DNA from: Candidatus Omnitrophota bacterium
GTDB lineage: Bacteria > Omnitrophota > Gorgyraeia > Gygaellales > Profunditerraquicolaceae
Assembly (NCBI GenBank): GCA_030018895.1
Contig: JASEHM010000007.1
Location: 1-12,878 of the forward strand
Length of the DNA stretch: 12,878 nucleotides
Direction of reading: 5' to 3'
Shown: one piece after another, positions 5,440 through 12,420 of the stretch
How the letters are laid out: each line of letters starts with the position of its first letter
How positions within the stretch are numbered: the stretch's first letter is position 1
Notes under the pieces: model-generated
Told to the model about the DNA's origin: nothing
The model's database searches: none
Seen by the model: only the letters and a program-made list of their open reading frames with translations
Made by a program: the position numbers and the translations under genes

Positions 5440-6822
5440 ATGAAAAGAAAAATAGGAATTTTAATAGCGACAGGAATAATAATTTTTAGCTTTTCTAAGA
5501 TATGCTATGCAGATGAAGTTTCTGCCTTGAAGGCCGAGATACAGGCAATGGAGGAACGTCATCAAAAGGAAATAACGGAGTTACGCTCAAGAATAAAGCA
5601 ACTTGAAACTGAGAAACAAGCCAAGATTAAAGCTCCAAAAGAGGTAGAGGATAGAATAGCGGCTTTAGAAGAAAAATTAGAAAAGAAGAAAGACCAATTA
5701 GGGGTTTCTTGGAAGGACGGTTTGTATATATCCAGTGAAGACAAGCAGTTTGATATGTCCATCAATGGAAAGCTACAGGTTGATTCAGCCTGGTTTGGCG
5801 AGGAGAATAGCTTAAGGAGCAAGGTTGGCGCTGCCAAATCTAGAGATCAGATCAGACGGTCGCGGCTGCAAGCAAAAGGCACGATGTACGGGGATGGGAT
5901 TTACAAATTTGAGTATGAGTTTGCCGGAGACACCGGAAAGGCCCGGGTTCAGGATGCCTTTATCGGCTGGAAGAATATCCCTTATATAGGTATGCTACGC
6001 CTCGGCCATATGTTTGAGCCAATGGGAAGAGAGAACTTAACCTCAAATAGTTATCTTACCTTTATGGAATATGGCCTTCCCTATGCGTTGATGCCAGGCA
6101 GAAATCTCGGCATCCAATCAAACTCCACATTCTTTAATGACGCGCTTACCTTGGCTTTGGGTGTATTTCGCGATACCGATGATTATGGAATGGGAACTTC
6201 TAATAAATATAATTTCGGAACCCGCATTACCGCAACCCCTATTTATAAGAATAAAGGAGAGGAGTTTTTGCATTTGGGCTTCTCTTATAGCAATAGAAAA
6301 ACCAATGGCACTCTGCAATACCGGTCAAAACCCGAAAGTAACCTGGCCCCATATTTTGTGGATACCGGGGTATTTAGCGCCAAGAAAGCTAATCTTTATG
6401 GCTTAGAAACAGCATATATTCGCGGCCCTTTATCTTTTGAAGCCGAATATGCAGGTTCTTCTGTTGACCGCAAAGGAAATGAAGATGTTTATTTCCAAGG
6501 GCTTTACGGATTAGCGAGTTATTTCTTTACCGGAGAAACTAGGGCATACAGCCGCTCAACCGGAGAGTTTTTGCGCGTGCGCCCAAAACACAACTTCTCG
6601 CTTAAAGATAAAACCTGGGGCGCCTGGGAAGCGGCTTTAAGGTATTCTTACCTTGATTTGGACGAGAACAACATTAACGGAGGGATACTTTCTGACGTAA
6701 CCTTTGGCCTTAACTGGTACCTTAACCCTAATATGCGGATGATGTTCAATTACATTTTTGCTAATCGTAATGGCTATGGCGATGCCGATATTCTTCAGAC
6801 GAGATTTCAGGTGGATTTTTAG
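5440..6822 (+). CDS. OprO/OprP-like outer-membrane porin
   Basis: A 460-residue outer-membrane beta-barrel of the phosphate-selective porin O/P family, probably passing phosphate, polyphosphate or other anions; the substrate is not readable from sequence. A signal peptide (MKRK, hydrophobic run, cleavage after CYA at residue 24) is followed by a charged coiled coil (about 27-85, heptad-like EIQAMEERHQKEITELRSRI), which probably trimerises or reaches the peptidoglycan. The barrel then begins (KDGLYISSEDKQFDMSINGKLQ; RLGHMFEPMGRENLTS; PYALMPGRNLGIQ) and ends in alternating strands with terminal Phe (FQVDF), the usual outer-membrane insertion signal. ATG 5440 is preferred over the in-frame GTG at 5437 because GGAAGG (5429-5434) sits 5 nt upstream. 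It stands alone between two copies of the same repeat family. It implies a diderm cell. Confidence 0.88.
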   Translation: MKRKIGILIATGIIIFSFSKICYADEVSALKAEIQAMEERHQKEITELRSRIKQLETEKQAKIKAPKEVEDRIAALEEKLEKKKDQLGVSWKDGLYISSEDKQFDMSINGKLQVDSAWFGEENSLRSKVGAAKSRDQIRRSRLQAKGTMYGDGIYKFEYEFAGDTGKARVQDAFIGWKNIPYIGMLRLGHMFEPMGRENLTSNSYLTFMEYGLPYALMPGRNLGIQSNSTFFNDALTLALGVFRDTDDYGMGTSNKYNFGTRITATPIYKNKGEEFLHLGFSYSNRKTNGTLQYRSKPESNLAPYFVDTGVFSAKKANLYGLETAYIRGPLSFEAEYAGSSVDRKGNEDVYFQGLYGLASYFFTGETRAYSRSTGEFLRVRPKHNFSLKDKTWGAWEAALRYSYLDLDENNINGGILSDVTFGLNWYLNPNMRMMFNYIFANRNGYGDADILQTRFQVDF

Positions 6823-7146
6823 GGGCCTCTGACCTAAATTGGAAGTTTTTCAGAGTTTGCTCAGAAACTCCATGCTTTTCTTTTTCTGTTTCGCAATCAT
6901 TAGATTCACTTCCCTTCAGATTATTTTGATACCCCAACTCTATAACAAAACCCTCACAAGCCAAGAGGAATTAAAGGAAAATCATGTCCAATCAATGTCC
7001 AAAAATATTTTGAAAAAAGTAAAGGGCATGGTAAAATAAGCTTATTATGATAAAGGGAACCGGGAACTGTTTCCGATCCAATCGGGACACTGTAATGAAG
7101 AGAAATTAGGGACAGCGCCCTAATTTTCTAACAAAGTACTGTAAAA
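6823..7146. other. Non-coding gap after the porin
   Basis: 324 bases in which I see no convincing gene. The start (AGGGGCCTCTGACCTAAATT) looks like a decayed palindromic repeat. A weak 6-bp hairpin, GAGTTT (6853-6858) with AAACTC (6865-6870), is followed by a T-rich stretch and could be a poor terminator. A 66-codon reading frame from a TTG at 6839 has no ribosome site and no recognisable domain, so it is not called. The 3' end holds GGGAACTGT and GGGACACTGT half-repeats around 7060-7093, then the REP-like copy at 7103. Confidence 0.5.
7103..7126. repeat. Single REP-like unit (AAATTAGGGACAGCGCCC family)
   Basis: A 24-nt palindrome with 9-bp perfect arms, AAATTAGGG and CCCTAATTT, around ACAGCG. 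It matches the ends of the paired element at 5283-5416 at all but one base over the first 23 positions. It lies 20 nt before the cdaA start. Confidence 0.8.
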
Positions 7147-8583
7147 ATGTTTAAACATATTCTGGAATTTGCCCACAACATTAGATTGGTAGACTTCATT
7201 GATATTGGAGTCATTGCTATCTTTATTTACTCGCTGTTAGTTTGGCTTAAAAAGGCAAAAGCGCGATTTATTTTGATTGGCATGGTTATCTTGGGTTCAA
7301 TTTATATTTTTGCCCGGGCCTTCAGTTTATATTTGACTACCTTAGTATTCCAGGCCTTTTTTGCCATTTTTTTGATTACGATAGTAATAATCTTCCAGGA
7401 GGATTTACGACATCTTTTTGAGCGTATCGCCATTTTGGGAATTTCCCGCAAGCGTCATTGGAAGATTCCACTCAGAGAAGAGATAAGTATCTTAAGCAGC
7501 GCAATAATTAATCTCTCCCGCAAGAAAATCGGCGCATTAGTGGTTATCCGGGGAAGAGACCCTTTAGAACGCCATATTGAGGCAGGAACTGATTTAGATG
7601 GCCTGTTGAGCGGGGTTTTGTTGGAGAACATCTTTGATCCCAATGTTCCCAGTCATGACGGCGCAGTGATTATTGATGGAATACGGATAGGTAAATTTAG
7701 CGTCCACCTGCCTCTTTCTACAAATATACGGGAAATAGACCATTTAGGGACACGCCATGCTGCTGCCTTAGGTATAACAGAACGCACAGATACCTTATGT
7801 ATTGTTGTCTCTGAAGAGAGAGGGGTAATTTCAATAGCAGAGGCAGGCAGGCTTAAACAATTGAATAACGTTGCAGAACTTCAAGGCGCCCTTGAAGATT
7901 TCTACTCTAAGAGGTTTCCTATCAAAGGTAAACCGCCTATAATAGACTTTCTAACCGGGCATTTTCTGGAAAAGATTATCGCCCTTGCCTTAACAGTCAG
8001 CCTTTGGTTTACCTTTGGACACCGAATGGAAATAATCCGCCGTGATTTTACCATACCCATTGAATATCGTAACTTATCCGCCGATAAGATTATTGGAGAA
8101 CCAAAGTCAAAACAGATTAGCGTGACTTTAAGCGGGACAGAAAGAACATTTAACTTTCTTAAACCCGAAGAACTTAAATTATCATTAGATATGTCTGGAG
8201 TTAAAGATGGAGAGAACAGATTTTTAATTTCCAAGGGGTTAATAAACTATCCTAGCGGACTTTCAGTAGTTAATGTAGAGCCTGGCGAGGTTAAACTTAA
8301 AGTTTACAGAATGATTTTTCTTGATATCCCTATTGAAGTGAGCACCCATGGCCGTCCGTCTTCAGGCGTAAGAATTATCCAGATAAAAGCTATTCCAGAA
8401 AAGACGCGGGTTTTAATCCCAAGCATAATCCCGCAAGATGAAATCAAGATTACCACAGAACCGATTGACTTGAAATCAATAACCGAAAATGTAACCCTAA
8501 CTCCCAAACTCGTTATTCCTCCGGATGTTCGGTTCCAAGATGATAAACATCCAGAGATAAAAGTAGTTATTAAGGTTGAGTGA
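7147..8583 (+). CDS. cdaA: Diadenylate cyclase CdaA fused to CdaR (YbbR) domains
   Basis: A 478-residue fusion. The N-terminal half is CdaA (DacA), which makes cyclic di-AMP from two ATP: three transmembrane helices (about 16-33, 39-56, 60-84), then a cytoplasmic DAC domain (about 100-250) with SHDGAV (D171, G172, A173) and GTRH (201-204). The second Arg of the usual RHR motif is Ala205, giving RHA. The C-terminal half starts with another transmembrane helix (about 272-290, FLEKIIALALTVSLWF) followed by two YbbR repeats (about 300-388 and 390-478), presumably outside the membrane. In Firmicutes CdaA and its regulator CdaR are separate neighbouring genes, usually followed by glmM; here they are one polypeptide and no glmM follows. 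The reading frame is continuous. ATG 7147 is the only reasonable start, without a clear ribosome site. Confidence 0.92.
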   Translation: MFKHILEFAHNIRLVDFIDIGVIAIFIYSLLVWLKKAKARFILIGMVILGSIYIFARAFSLYLTTLVFQAFFAIFLITIVIIFQEDLRHLFERIAILGISRKRHWKIPLREEISILSSAIINLSRKKIGALVVIRGRDPLERHIEAGTDLDGLLSGVLLENIFDPNVPSHDGAVIIDGIRIGKFSVHLPLSTNIREIDHLGTRHAAALGITERTDTLCIVVSEERGVISIAEAGRLKQLNNVAELQGALEDFYSKRFPIKGKPPIIDFLTGHFLEKIIALALTVSLWFTFGHRMEIIRRDFTIPIEYRNLSADKIIGEPKSKQISVTLSGTERTFNFLKPEELKLSLDMSGVKDGENRFLISKGLINYPSGLSVVNVEPGEVKLKVYRMIFLDIPIEVSTHGRPSSGVRIIQIKAIPEKTRVLIPSIIPQDEIKITTEPIDLKSITENVTLTPKLVIPPDVRFQDDKHPEIKVVIKVE

Positions 8584-8589
8584 AAGAAA

Positions 8590-8649
8590 ATGGAAAATAT
8601 TATCGAAGGATTAAATAGAATCGAACGTTTTATAAATAACCTTACATAG
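8590..8649 (+). CDS. Possible 19-codon small ORF
   Basis: A short frame starting at ATG 8590, 6 nt after the cdaA stop, reads MENIIEGLNRIERFINNLT and ends just before the strong ribosome site of the next gene. The peptide would form an amphipathic helix. There is no strong ribosome site of its own (only GAAAG upstream). It could be a leader or coupling peptide, or chance. I do not recognise it. Confidence 0.2.
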   Translation: MENIIEGLNRIERFINNLT

Positions 8650-8650
8650 C

Positions 8651-8659
8651 AGGAGGTGA
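8651..8659 (+). promoter_or_regulatory. Strong ribosome binding site for the synthase gene
   Basis: AGGAGGTGA is a full complement of the 16S rRNA 3' end. The AGGAGG core ends 7 nt before ATG 8664. It is by far the strongest such site in the window, suggesting high translation of the downstream enzyme. Confidence 0.8.
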
Positions 8660-8663
8660 TGCG

Positions 8664-9902
8664 ATGCCAAAAATCTATCTTATTGACGTAACTAACAGAG
8701 ATGGGGTGCAGACTTCGAGGATTTGTCTTTCCAAGTTACAAAAGACAATTCTTAATCTTTATCTTAACCAATTAGGAGTTTTTCAGAGTGAATTCGGTTT
8801 TCCCACAACTCATCATGAAACAAACTATTTGAACGCTAATTTGAAATTAACCGAAATGAATATCCTCTCGCCCATTCGGTTAGAAGGATGGCTTAGGGCA
8901 ATAGAGGAAGATGTTCAGGAAACATTCAAGAGTTGCCCTAAAATAAAACATTTAAATCTTTCTATGTCTACATCTGAGCAGATGATCAGGCATAAATTTA
9001 AGGGCAAGCTAGATCATACCTCGGTCATAAAAGAGATGGCAGATGCGGTAAAAACAGCAAGAGGGTTAGGGGCGGAGTCTATAGGCGTAAATGCGGAAGA
9101 TGCCTCGCGCACGGAAATAGGTTACCTGATTTCATTTGCTCAAGCGGCAAAAAAAGCCGGTACTGATAGATTTCGTTATTGCGATACATTGGGCTACGAC
9201 AGTCCGTTTACGATATATGAACGGATTAAAAAATTAGCAGAAGCCATACAATTACCCATTGAATTGCATTGTCATAATGATTTAGGGATGGTTGTGGCGA
9301 ATTCTGTTGCTGGCGCTAAAGCCGCAAATGATGCAGGAGTGGATGCTTACATTAATACTTGCGTTAATAGTATGGGCGAACGTGCTGGGAATGCGGATTT
9401 AGTAGCAGTGATCCTTGCCATAAGATACGGAAGCGGGATGCAGGGTAAATATGCCTTGGATGAACGCATAGATTTAAAAAAGGCCTGGCGGCTTTGTAAA
9501 TATGCCTCATATGCTTTCGGCATTCCTATTCCTATAAATCAACCCGGCATCGGAGCAAATGCCTTTGCCCATGAATCAGGAATCCATGCCGACGGCGCGC
9601 TTAAAGATAGACGCAATTATGAACTTTACGATTTTGAAGAATTAGGCCGAGGCGAACCGGAAGTTATTGAAACAGGGAGACAAATAACTGTAGGCGAATA
9701 TTCCGGGATAAAAGGTTTTAGAAATGTCTATGAAAAATTGGAAATAGTTTTTAAAGATGATGCCGAGGCAACAAAAGTTTTGGAATTAGCCAGATACGCT
9801 AACGTGCATAATCAAAAACCCTTAGTAGAAGAGGAGCTTAAATTTATCGCTCAGTATCCAGAGATTGCGCAAAAAATCATGACGATGTCGCCATTAAGCT
9901 AA
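8664..9902 (+). CDS. Homocitrate / Re-citrate synthase-like enzyme
   Basis: A 412-residue member of the HMGL-like / LeuA-NifV acyltransferase family, which condenses acetyl-CoA with a 2-oxoacid. Visible signatures: DVTNRDGVQT with the metal-contacting R12-D13, FGFP at 44-47, the metal-binding HCH (H202, H204), the NSMGERAGN loop (235-243), and GIGANAFAHESGIHADG (296-311). A shorter C-terminal domain follows, typical of homocitrate-type enzymes; there is no LeuA regulatory domain (LeuA is about 510 aa). Sequence alone does not fix the substrate: homocitrate synthase (2-oxoglutarate), Re-citrate synthase (oxaloacetate) and isopropylmalate or citramalate synthases are all related. No nif, lysine or leucine genes are nearby, so a Re-citrate synthase role in central metabolism is an open alternative. 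Start fixed by a strong AGGAGGTGA. Confidence 0.82.
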   Translation: MPKIYLIDVTNRDGVQTSRICLSKLQKTILNLYLNQLGVFQSEFGFPTTHHETNYLNANLKLTEMNILSPIRLEGWLRAIEEDVQETFKSCPKIKHLNLSMSTSEQMIRHKFKGKLDHTSVIKEMADAVKTARGLGAESIGVNAEDASRTEIGYLISFAQAAKKAGTDRFRYCDTLGYDSPFTIYERIKKLAEAIQLPIELHCHNDLGMVVANSVAGAKAANDAGVDAYINTCVNSMGERAGNADLVAVILAIRYGSGMQGKYALDERIDLKKAWRLCKYASYAFGIPIPINQPGIGANAFAHESGIHADGALKDRRNYELYDFEELGRGEPEVIETGRQITVGEYSGIKGFRNVYEKLEIVFKDDAEATKVLELARYANVHNQKPLVEEELKFIAQYPEIAQKIMTMSPLS

Positions 9903-9975
9903 ATCAACTAACGAAGCTCCTCCCCGCTATAAATCAGAGTTAAGAGTCAAGAGTTAAGAAATAGAGAAAATTTGG
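9903..9975. other. Short spacer after the synthase gene
   Basis: This is the first part of a 397-base gap that runs to the pyk start and also holds an IS66-type element and a gene remnant. It contains the direct repeat AGAGTTAAG at 9937-9945 and 9950-9958. I see no terminator hairpin or coding signal. Confidence 0.4.
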
Positions 9976-10117
9976 GTAACAGTTCAGCGTTCAGAAGTAA
10001 ATCAGAGTGTCATTCCCGCGCAAGCGGGAATCCAAAGAGAGTATGACAGAATAGATGCCCGTTTTCACGGGCATGACAAAAACGGGAGGCGAGAACTTCC
10101 GGAAGCTGAACTGTTAC
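9976..10117. mobile_element. IS66-type MITE, copy B
   Basis: A 142-bp element. GTAACAGTTCAGC (9976-9988) and GCTGAACTGTTAC (10105-10117) are perfect inverted ends. The interior holds the palindrome GTCATTCCCGC-GCAA-GCGGGAAT and the hairpin GCCCGTTTTCACGGGC, nearly identical to copy A apart from one hairpin. The flanking octamers (AAATTTGG and CATTTTTT) do not match, so this copy has lost its target duplication by mutation or rearrangement. It has no coding content. A run of seven T follows shortly after the right end. Confidence 0.82.
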
Positions 10118-10168
10118 CATTTTTTTCATAGATGACATTGGTAAACAATATTTTTTATTTCTCTATGA

Positions 10169-10288
10169 TTATCAAAGGGTTATACAAATACTACCAAGTT
10201 ATTTACGAATGACCCTAAAATTACTGAATGTCCGGGCGCTAACTTTCCATTCGAGAAACTGATAGAGAAATTAAGGAAATCTTATTGA
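10169..10288 (+). pseudogene. Remnant of an amidase-type C-terminus
   Basis: An open frame without a start codon runs from 10169 to a TGA at 10286-10288 and reads ...LFTNDPKITECPGANF, then PFEKLIEKLRKSY. The CPGxxFP..L pattern matches the end of Amidase_2 / peptidoglycan-recognition N-acetylmuramoyl-L-alanine amidases, where the Cys is a zinc ligand. The frame is closed upstream by a stop at 10166 and no matching N-terminal part is seen, so it looks like the tail of a gene lost when element B or another rearrangement arrived. The identification rests on about 30 residues. It ends 11 nt before the pyk ATG. Confidence 0.4.
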
Positions 10289-10299
10289 GAAAGAATTCT

Positions 10300-11307
10300 A
10301 TGGTTAAAGCTAAGATAATCTGCACGATTGGCCCGGCGTCGTCGAGCGAGACGGTGCTCAGAAAGATGATGCGTATTGGTATGGATGTCGCACGCTTTAA
10401 TTTTTCTCACGGCAAACCGCAGGAATTACTTCATAAGATAAGTCTCATCCGATTACTAAACGCGAAATATCGTAGGCGAATAAAGCTTCTTGGAGACCTT
10501 CAAGGTCATCGTATTCGAGTAGGTGATCTTATCGAGCCAGTTGAGCTTAAAAAACACAAGATTTTGTGGCTTACTCAACAAAAGGTAAAGGGCACGCGCG
10601 AGAAGATACCTTTTGATTACCAAGGCCCGCTACGAACTATAAAAAACGGGCACCAAATATTCCTAGACGATGGAAATATCGCTTTAGAAGTGATCGGCCG
10701 GGCTAAAAACAGCCTGAAGGTTAAGGTAATTATCGGCGGGCGGCTTTTAGAGCATAAGGGCGTAAATATCCCGCAGGCAAGGCTTGAATTCGGCGACATA
10801 AATCAGAAAGATATACAGGATATATTCTTCTGCGAAAAGCACGGTGTGGAATATATCGCTCAGTCATTTGTGCGTACGAAGAAGGACATTTTAGACGTAA
10901 GAAAACTGCTTAAAACAAATTCTCATTGTCGAGCCATCGCCAAGATAGAAGATAGAGAAGGTATAAAGAATATTGATGAAATAATTAAGGCTTCAGACGG
11001 CATTATGATAGCACGCGGGGATATGGGAGTATCATTACCAATTTACGAAATTCCTATCATTCAGAAGATGATAATAAAAAAATGTAACCGCGTGGGGAAA
11101 TTTGTTATTACCGCGACACAGATGCTTGAGAGTATGACTGAAAATCTCCGGCCTACACGCGCAGAGGTGACGGATGTAGCAAATGCCATAATAGACGGCA
11201 CTGATTTTGTTATGCTTTCGGCAGAATCAGCCGTGGGTAAATACCCGGTTGAGACAGTTGGCATGATGAATAATATAATAAAATTCACTGAAAGATACCT
11301 TAAATAG
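10300..11307 (+). CDS. pyk: Short pyruvate kinase lacking the C-terminal domain
   Basis: A 335-residue pyruvate kinase (phosphoenolpyruvate + ADP to pyruvate + ATP). The catalytic barrel is well kept: TKIVCTIGPAS-like start (AKIICTIGPASS), ARFNFSHG (R32, N34, S36, H37), catalytic Lys215 in AKIEDREG with metal ligands E217 and D241 (ARGDMGV), TATQMLESM (T273), RPTRAEVTDVANAIIDGTD and a divergent MLSAESAVGKYP (usually MLSGETA). The B domain begins at GDLQGHRIRVG, with His and Arg where Pro and Lys are usual. The protein ends straight after the barrel (FTERYLK). The roughly 120-residue C-terminal allosteric domain of standard enzymes (about 470 aa) is missing, and the 34 nt before the next element do not encode it. 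ATG 10300 is used rather than TTG 10285 because it gives the usual N-terminus. Arg codons are mostly CGN, more so than in neighbours. Confidence 0.88.
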   Translation: MVKAKIICTIGPASSSETVLRKMMRIGMDVARFNFSHGKPQELLHKISLIRLLNAKYRRRIKLLGDLQGHRIRVGDLIEPVELKKHKILWLTQQKVKGTREKIPFDYQGPLRTIKNGHQIFLDDGNIALEVIGRAKNSLKVKVIIGGRLLEHKGVNIPQARLEFGDINQKDIQDIFFCEKHGVEYIAQSFVRTKKDILDVRKLLKTNSHCRAIAKIEDREGIKNIDEIIKASDGIMIARGDMGVSLPIYEIPIIQKMIIKKCNRVGKFVITATQMLESMTENLRPTRAEVTDVANAIIDGTDFVMLSAESAVGKYPVETVGMMNNIIKFTERYLK

Positions 11308-11341
11308 TTCCCACTGAAAAAACGTGGAAACTATATTTATG

Positions 11342-11641
11342 GTAACAGTTCAGCTCTTGGAAGCGTCTCATCGTCATTCAGACTGTGCCGCAATTCGTGT
11401 TTTTCGTCATTCAGACTGTGCCGCAATTCGTGTTTTTCGTCATTGCGAGGAGCGAACGAAGCGAGCGACGAAGCAATCTCCGACGGTGATAGAGATTGCT
11501 TCGTCCTGCACTATACGGTGTGGCTTTGGCTAAAGGAAGCCAAACCACTGCCTTCTGGCTTGCAGAACTCGCAATGACGGTGTTTTTGTCATTATGACAC
11601 AGTCTAAAATGACAAAATACTTCCAAAGGCTGAACTGTTAC
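11342..11641. mobile_element. IS66-type MITE, copy C, with 8-bp duplication
   Basis: A 300-bp element with 22-bp ends, 11342-11363 and 11620-11641, that are inverted repeats with 2 mismatches (outer 13 identical: GTAACAGTTCAGC). TATTTATG at 11334-11341 recurs exactly at 11642-11649, an 8-bp target duplication. The ends match copies A and B, but the interior is different: a 33-bp tandem duplication, then an inverted repeat CGTCATTGCGAG (11438-11449) / CTCGCAATGACG (11568-11579) enclosing a second stem CGAAGCAATCTC (11469-11480) / GAGATTGCTTCG (11492-11503). This interior is a widespread REP-like family whose spurious translation is rich in HCEER. No transposase. Confidence 0.88.
11372..11437. 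repeat. 33-bp perfect tandem duplication inside copy C
   Basis: The unit starting CGTCATTCAGACTGTGCC and ending GTGTTTTT occurs at 11372-11404 and immediately again at 11405-11437 without mismatch. A third, diverging start (CGTCATTGCGAGG) follows at 11438. The unit length is a multiple of three, which gives an apparent open frame here that I do not consider a gene. Confidence 0.85.
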
Positions 11642-11669
11642 TATTTATGCCAATTCGAGGTAGAAGAGA

Positions 11670-12386
11670 ATGAATGAACTTATAAAAATATTTATTGCGG
11701 GAATAACATTGGGAAATGGCCCTTGTCTTTTTATTTGTATTCCCATAATTCTTCCTTATATTGGAGGACTGCCACAGGTTGACGCTAGAGCGCCCACATG
11801 GAAAATAGCCTTAAGGTTTACTGCTATTTTTTCAATTTCCCGTCTGTTTGCTTATTCCCTGCTCGGGTTTTTATCAGTTGTTTTTTACAGGTTTGTTTTT
11901 GGTTTAATTGGCTCTAAAGGCATATATCTTCAGTTGATACTTGGCATTTTGATTATCCTTATAGGCTTATTTTATCTTCTCAATATTAATCAAAATTTTA
12001 TTCTATCGAATCCATTCTGCAATTTTCTTCGCGCAGAAATAGTAAGAAAATCCAAATTCAATATGATGTTGTTTGGCCTACTGATTGGTTTTTCTCCCTG
12101 CACGCCTCTTTTGGCGATCCTAACATATATCGCTGCAACAACGAAAGATTCCCTATGGGGACTTTTGGCTGGTTTTTCTTTTGGCCTTGGGACGCTCATC
12201 ACGCCTCTTATTCCACTCGGAACACTAATAGGGTTTGTAGTTGATAAAATAAAGAAGTCTTCGGTTGTCTTTATAATAGCAAGGATTATAAGCGCTATAA
12301 TCCTAATATACTTTGGCATCCGATTAATTTTGAATTTAACGTTTACCCCGTTAGAAAACATATCTCTAACGGGTCAAGCTTTCTAA
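11670..12386 (+). CDS. DsbD_2/TauE-SafE-like membrane protein
   Basis: A 238-residue integral membrane protein with about six transmembrane helices (roughly 5-30, 48-72, 84-105, 131-155, 163-190, 198-222). It has two internally related halves, each opening with a Gly-x-x-Pro-Cys motif: GNGPCLF (Cys19) and GFSPCTPL (Cys144). This arrangement is typical of the DsbD_2 / CcdA-like group, often annotated as sulfite exporter TauE/SafE or cytochrome c biogenesis protein, where paired cysteines carry electrons across the membrane to extracytoplasmic thiols; the specific partner is unknown. AGAAGAGA sits just before ATG 11670, 28 nt downstream of element C, so the upstream regulatory region has been replaced by the element. 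The next gene starts 34 nt later and is probably co-transcribed. Confidence 0.75.
   Translation: MNELIKIFIAGITLGNGPCLFICIPIILPYIGGLPQVDARAPTWKIALRFTAIFSISRLFAYSLLGFLSVVFYRFVFGLIGSKGIYLQLILGILIILIGLFYLLNINQNFILSNPFCNFLRAEIVRKSKFNMMLFGLLIGFSPCTPLLAILTYIAATTKDSLWGLLAGFSFGLGTLITPLIPLGTLIGFVVDKIKKSSVVFIIARIISAIILIYFGIRLILNLTFTPLENISLTGQAF
12347..12373. repeat. 9-bp hairpin in the last codons of the membrane-protein gene
   Basis: CCCGTTAGA (12347-12355) and TCTAACGGG (12365-12373) are exact complements around AAACATATC, ending 11 nt before the stop codon at 12384. There is no T-run, so termination is unlikely. Like the repeat at the end of cheC, it overlaps the coding end and may be a repeat-derived tail or an mRNA-stabilising stem. 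Confidence 0.5.
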
Positions 12387-12420
12387 CCGGGACAAACTTA
12401 ATAAAGAGAAGAAGTTTTAA

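Noticed and set aside
6839..7039. A 66-codon + strand frame after the porin
   Set aside because: It starts with TTG, has no ribosome site, no recognisable motif and low-complexity hydrophobic content. The opposite strand also has a meaningless frame here.
9937..9958. Direct repeat AGAGTTAAG twice, as a possible operator
   Set aside because: It is short, low-complexity and placed after a gene rather than before one; likely chance or a decayed repeat.
11324..11533. A 69-codon + strand frame and an overlapping - strand frame across element C
   Set aside because: The repeated peptide comes from the 33-bp tandem duplication, and the rest is the known spurious translation of a palindromic repeat family.
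11990..12361. A 123-codon - strand frame inside the membrane-protein gene
   Set aside because: It is the complement of well-formed transmembrane helices with paired GPC/SPC motifs, so the + strand reading is the real one.
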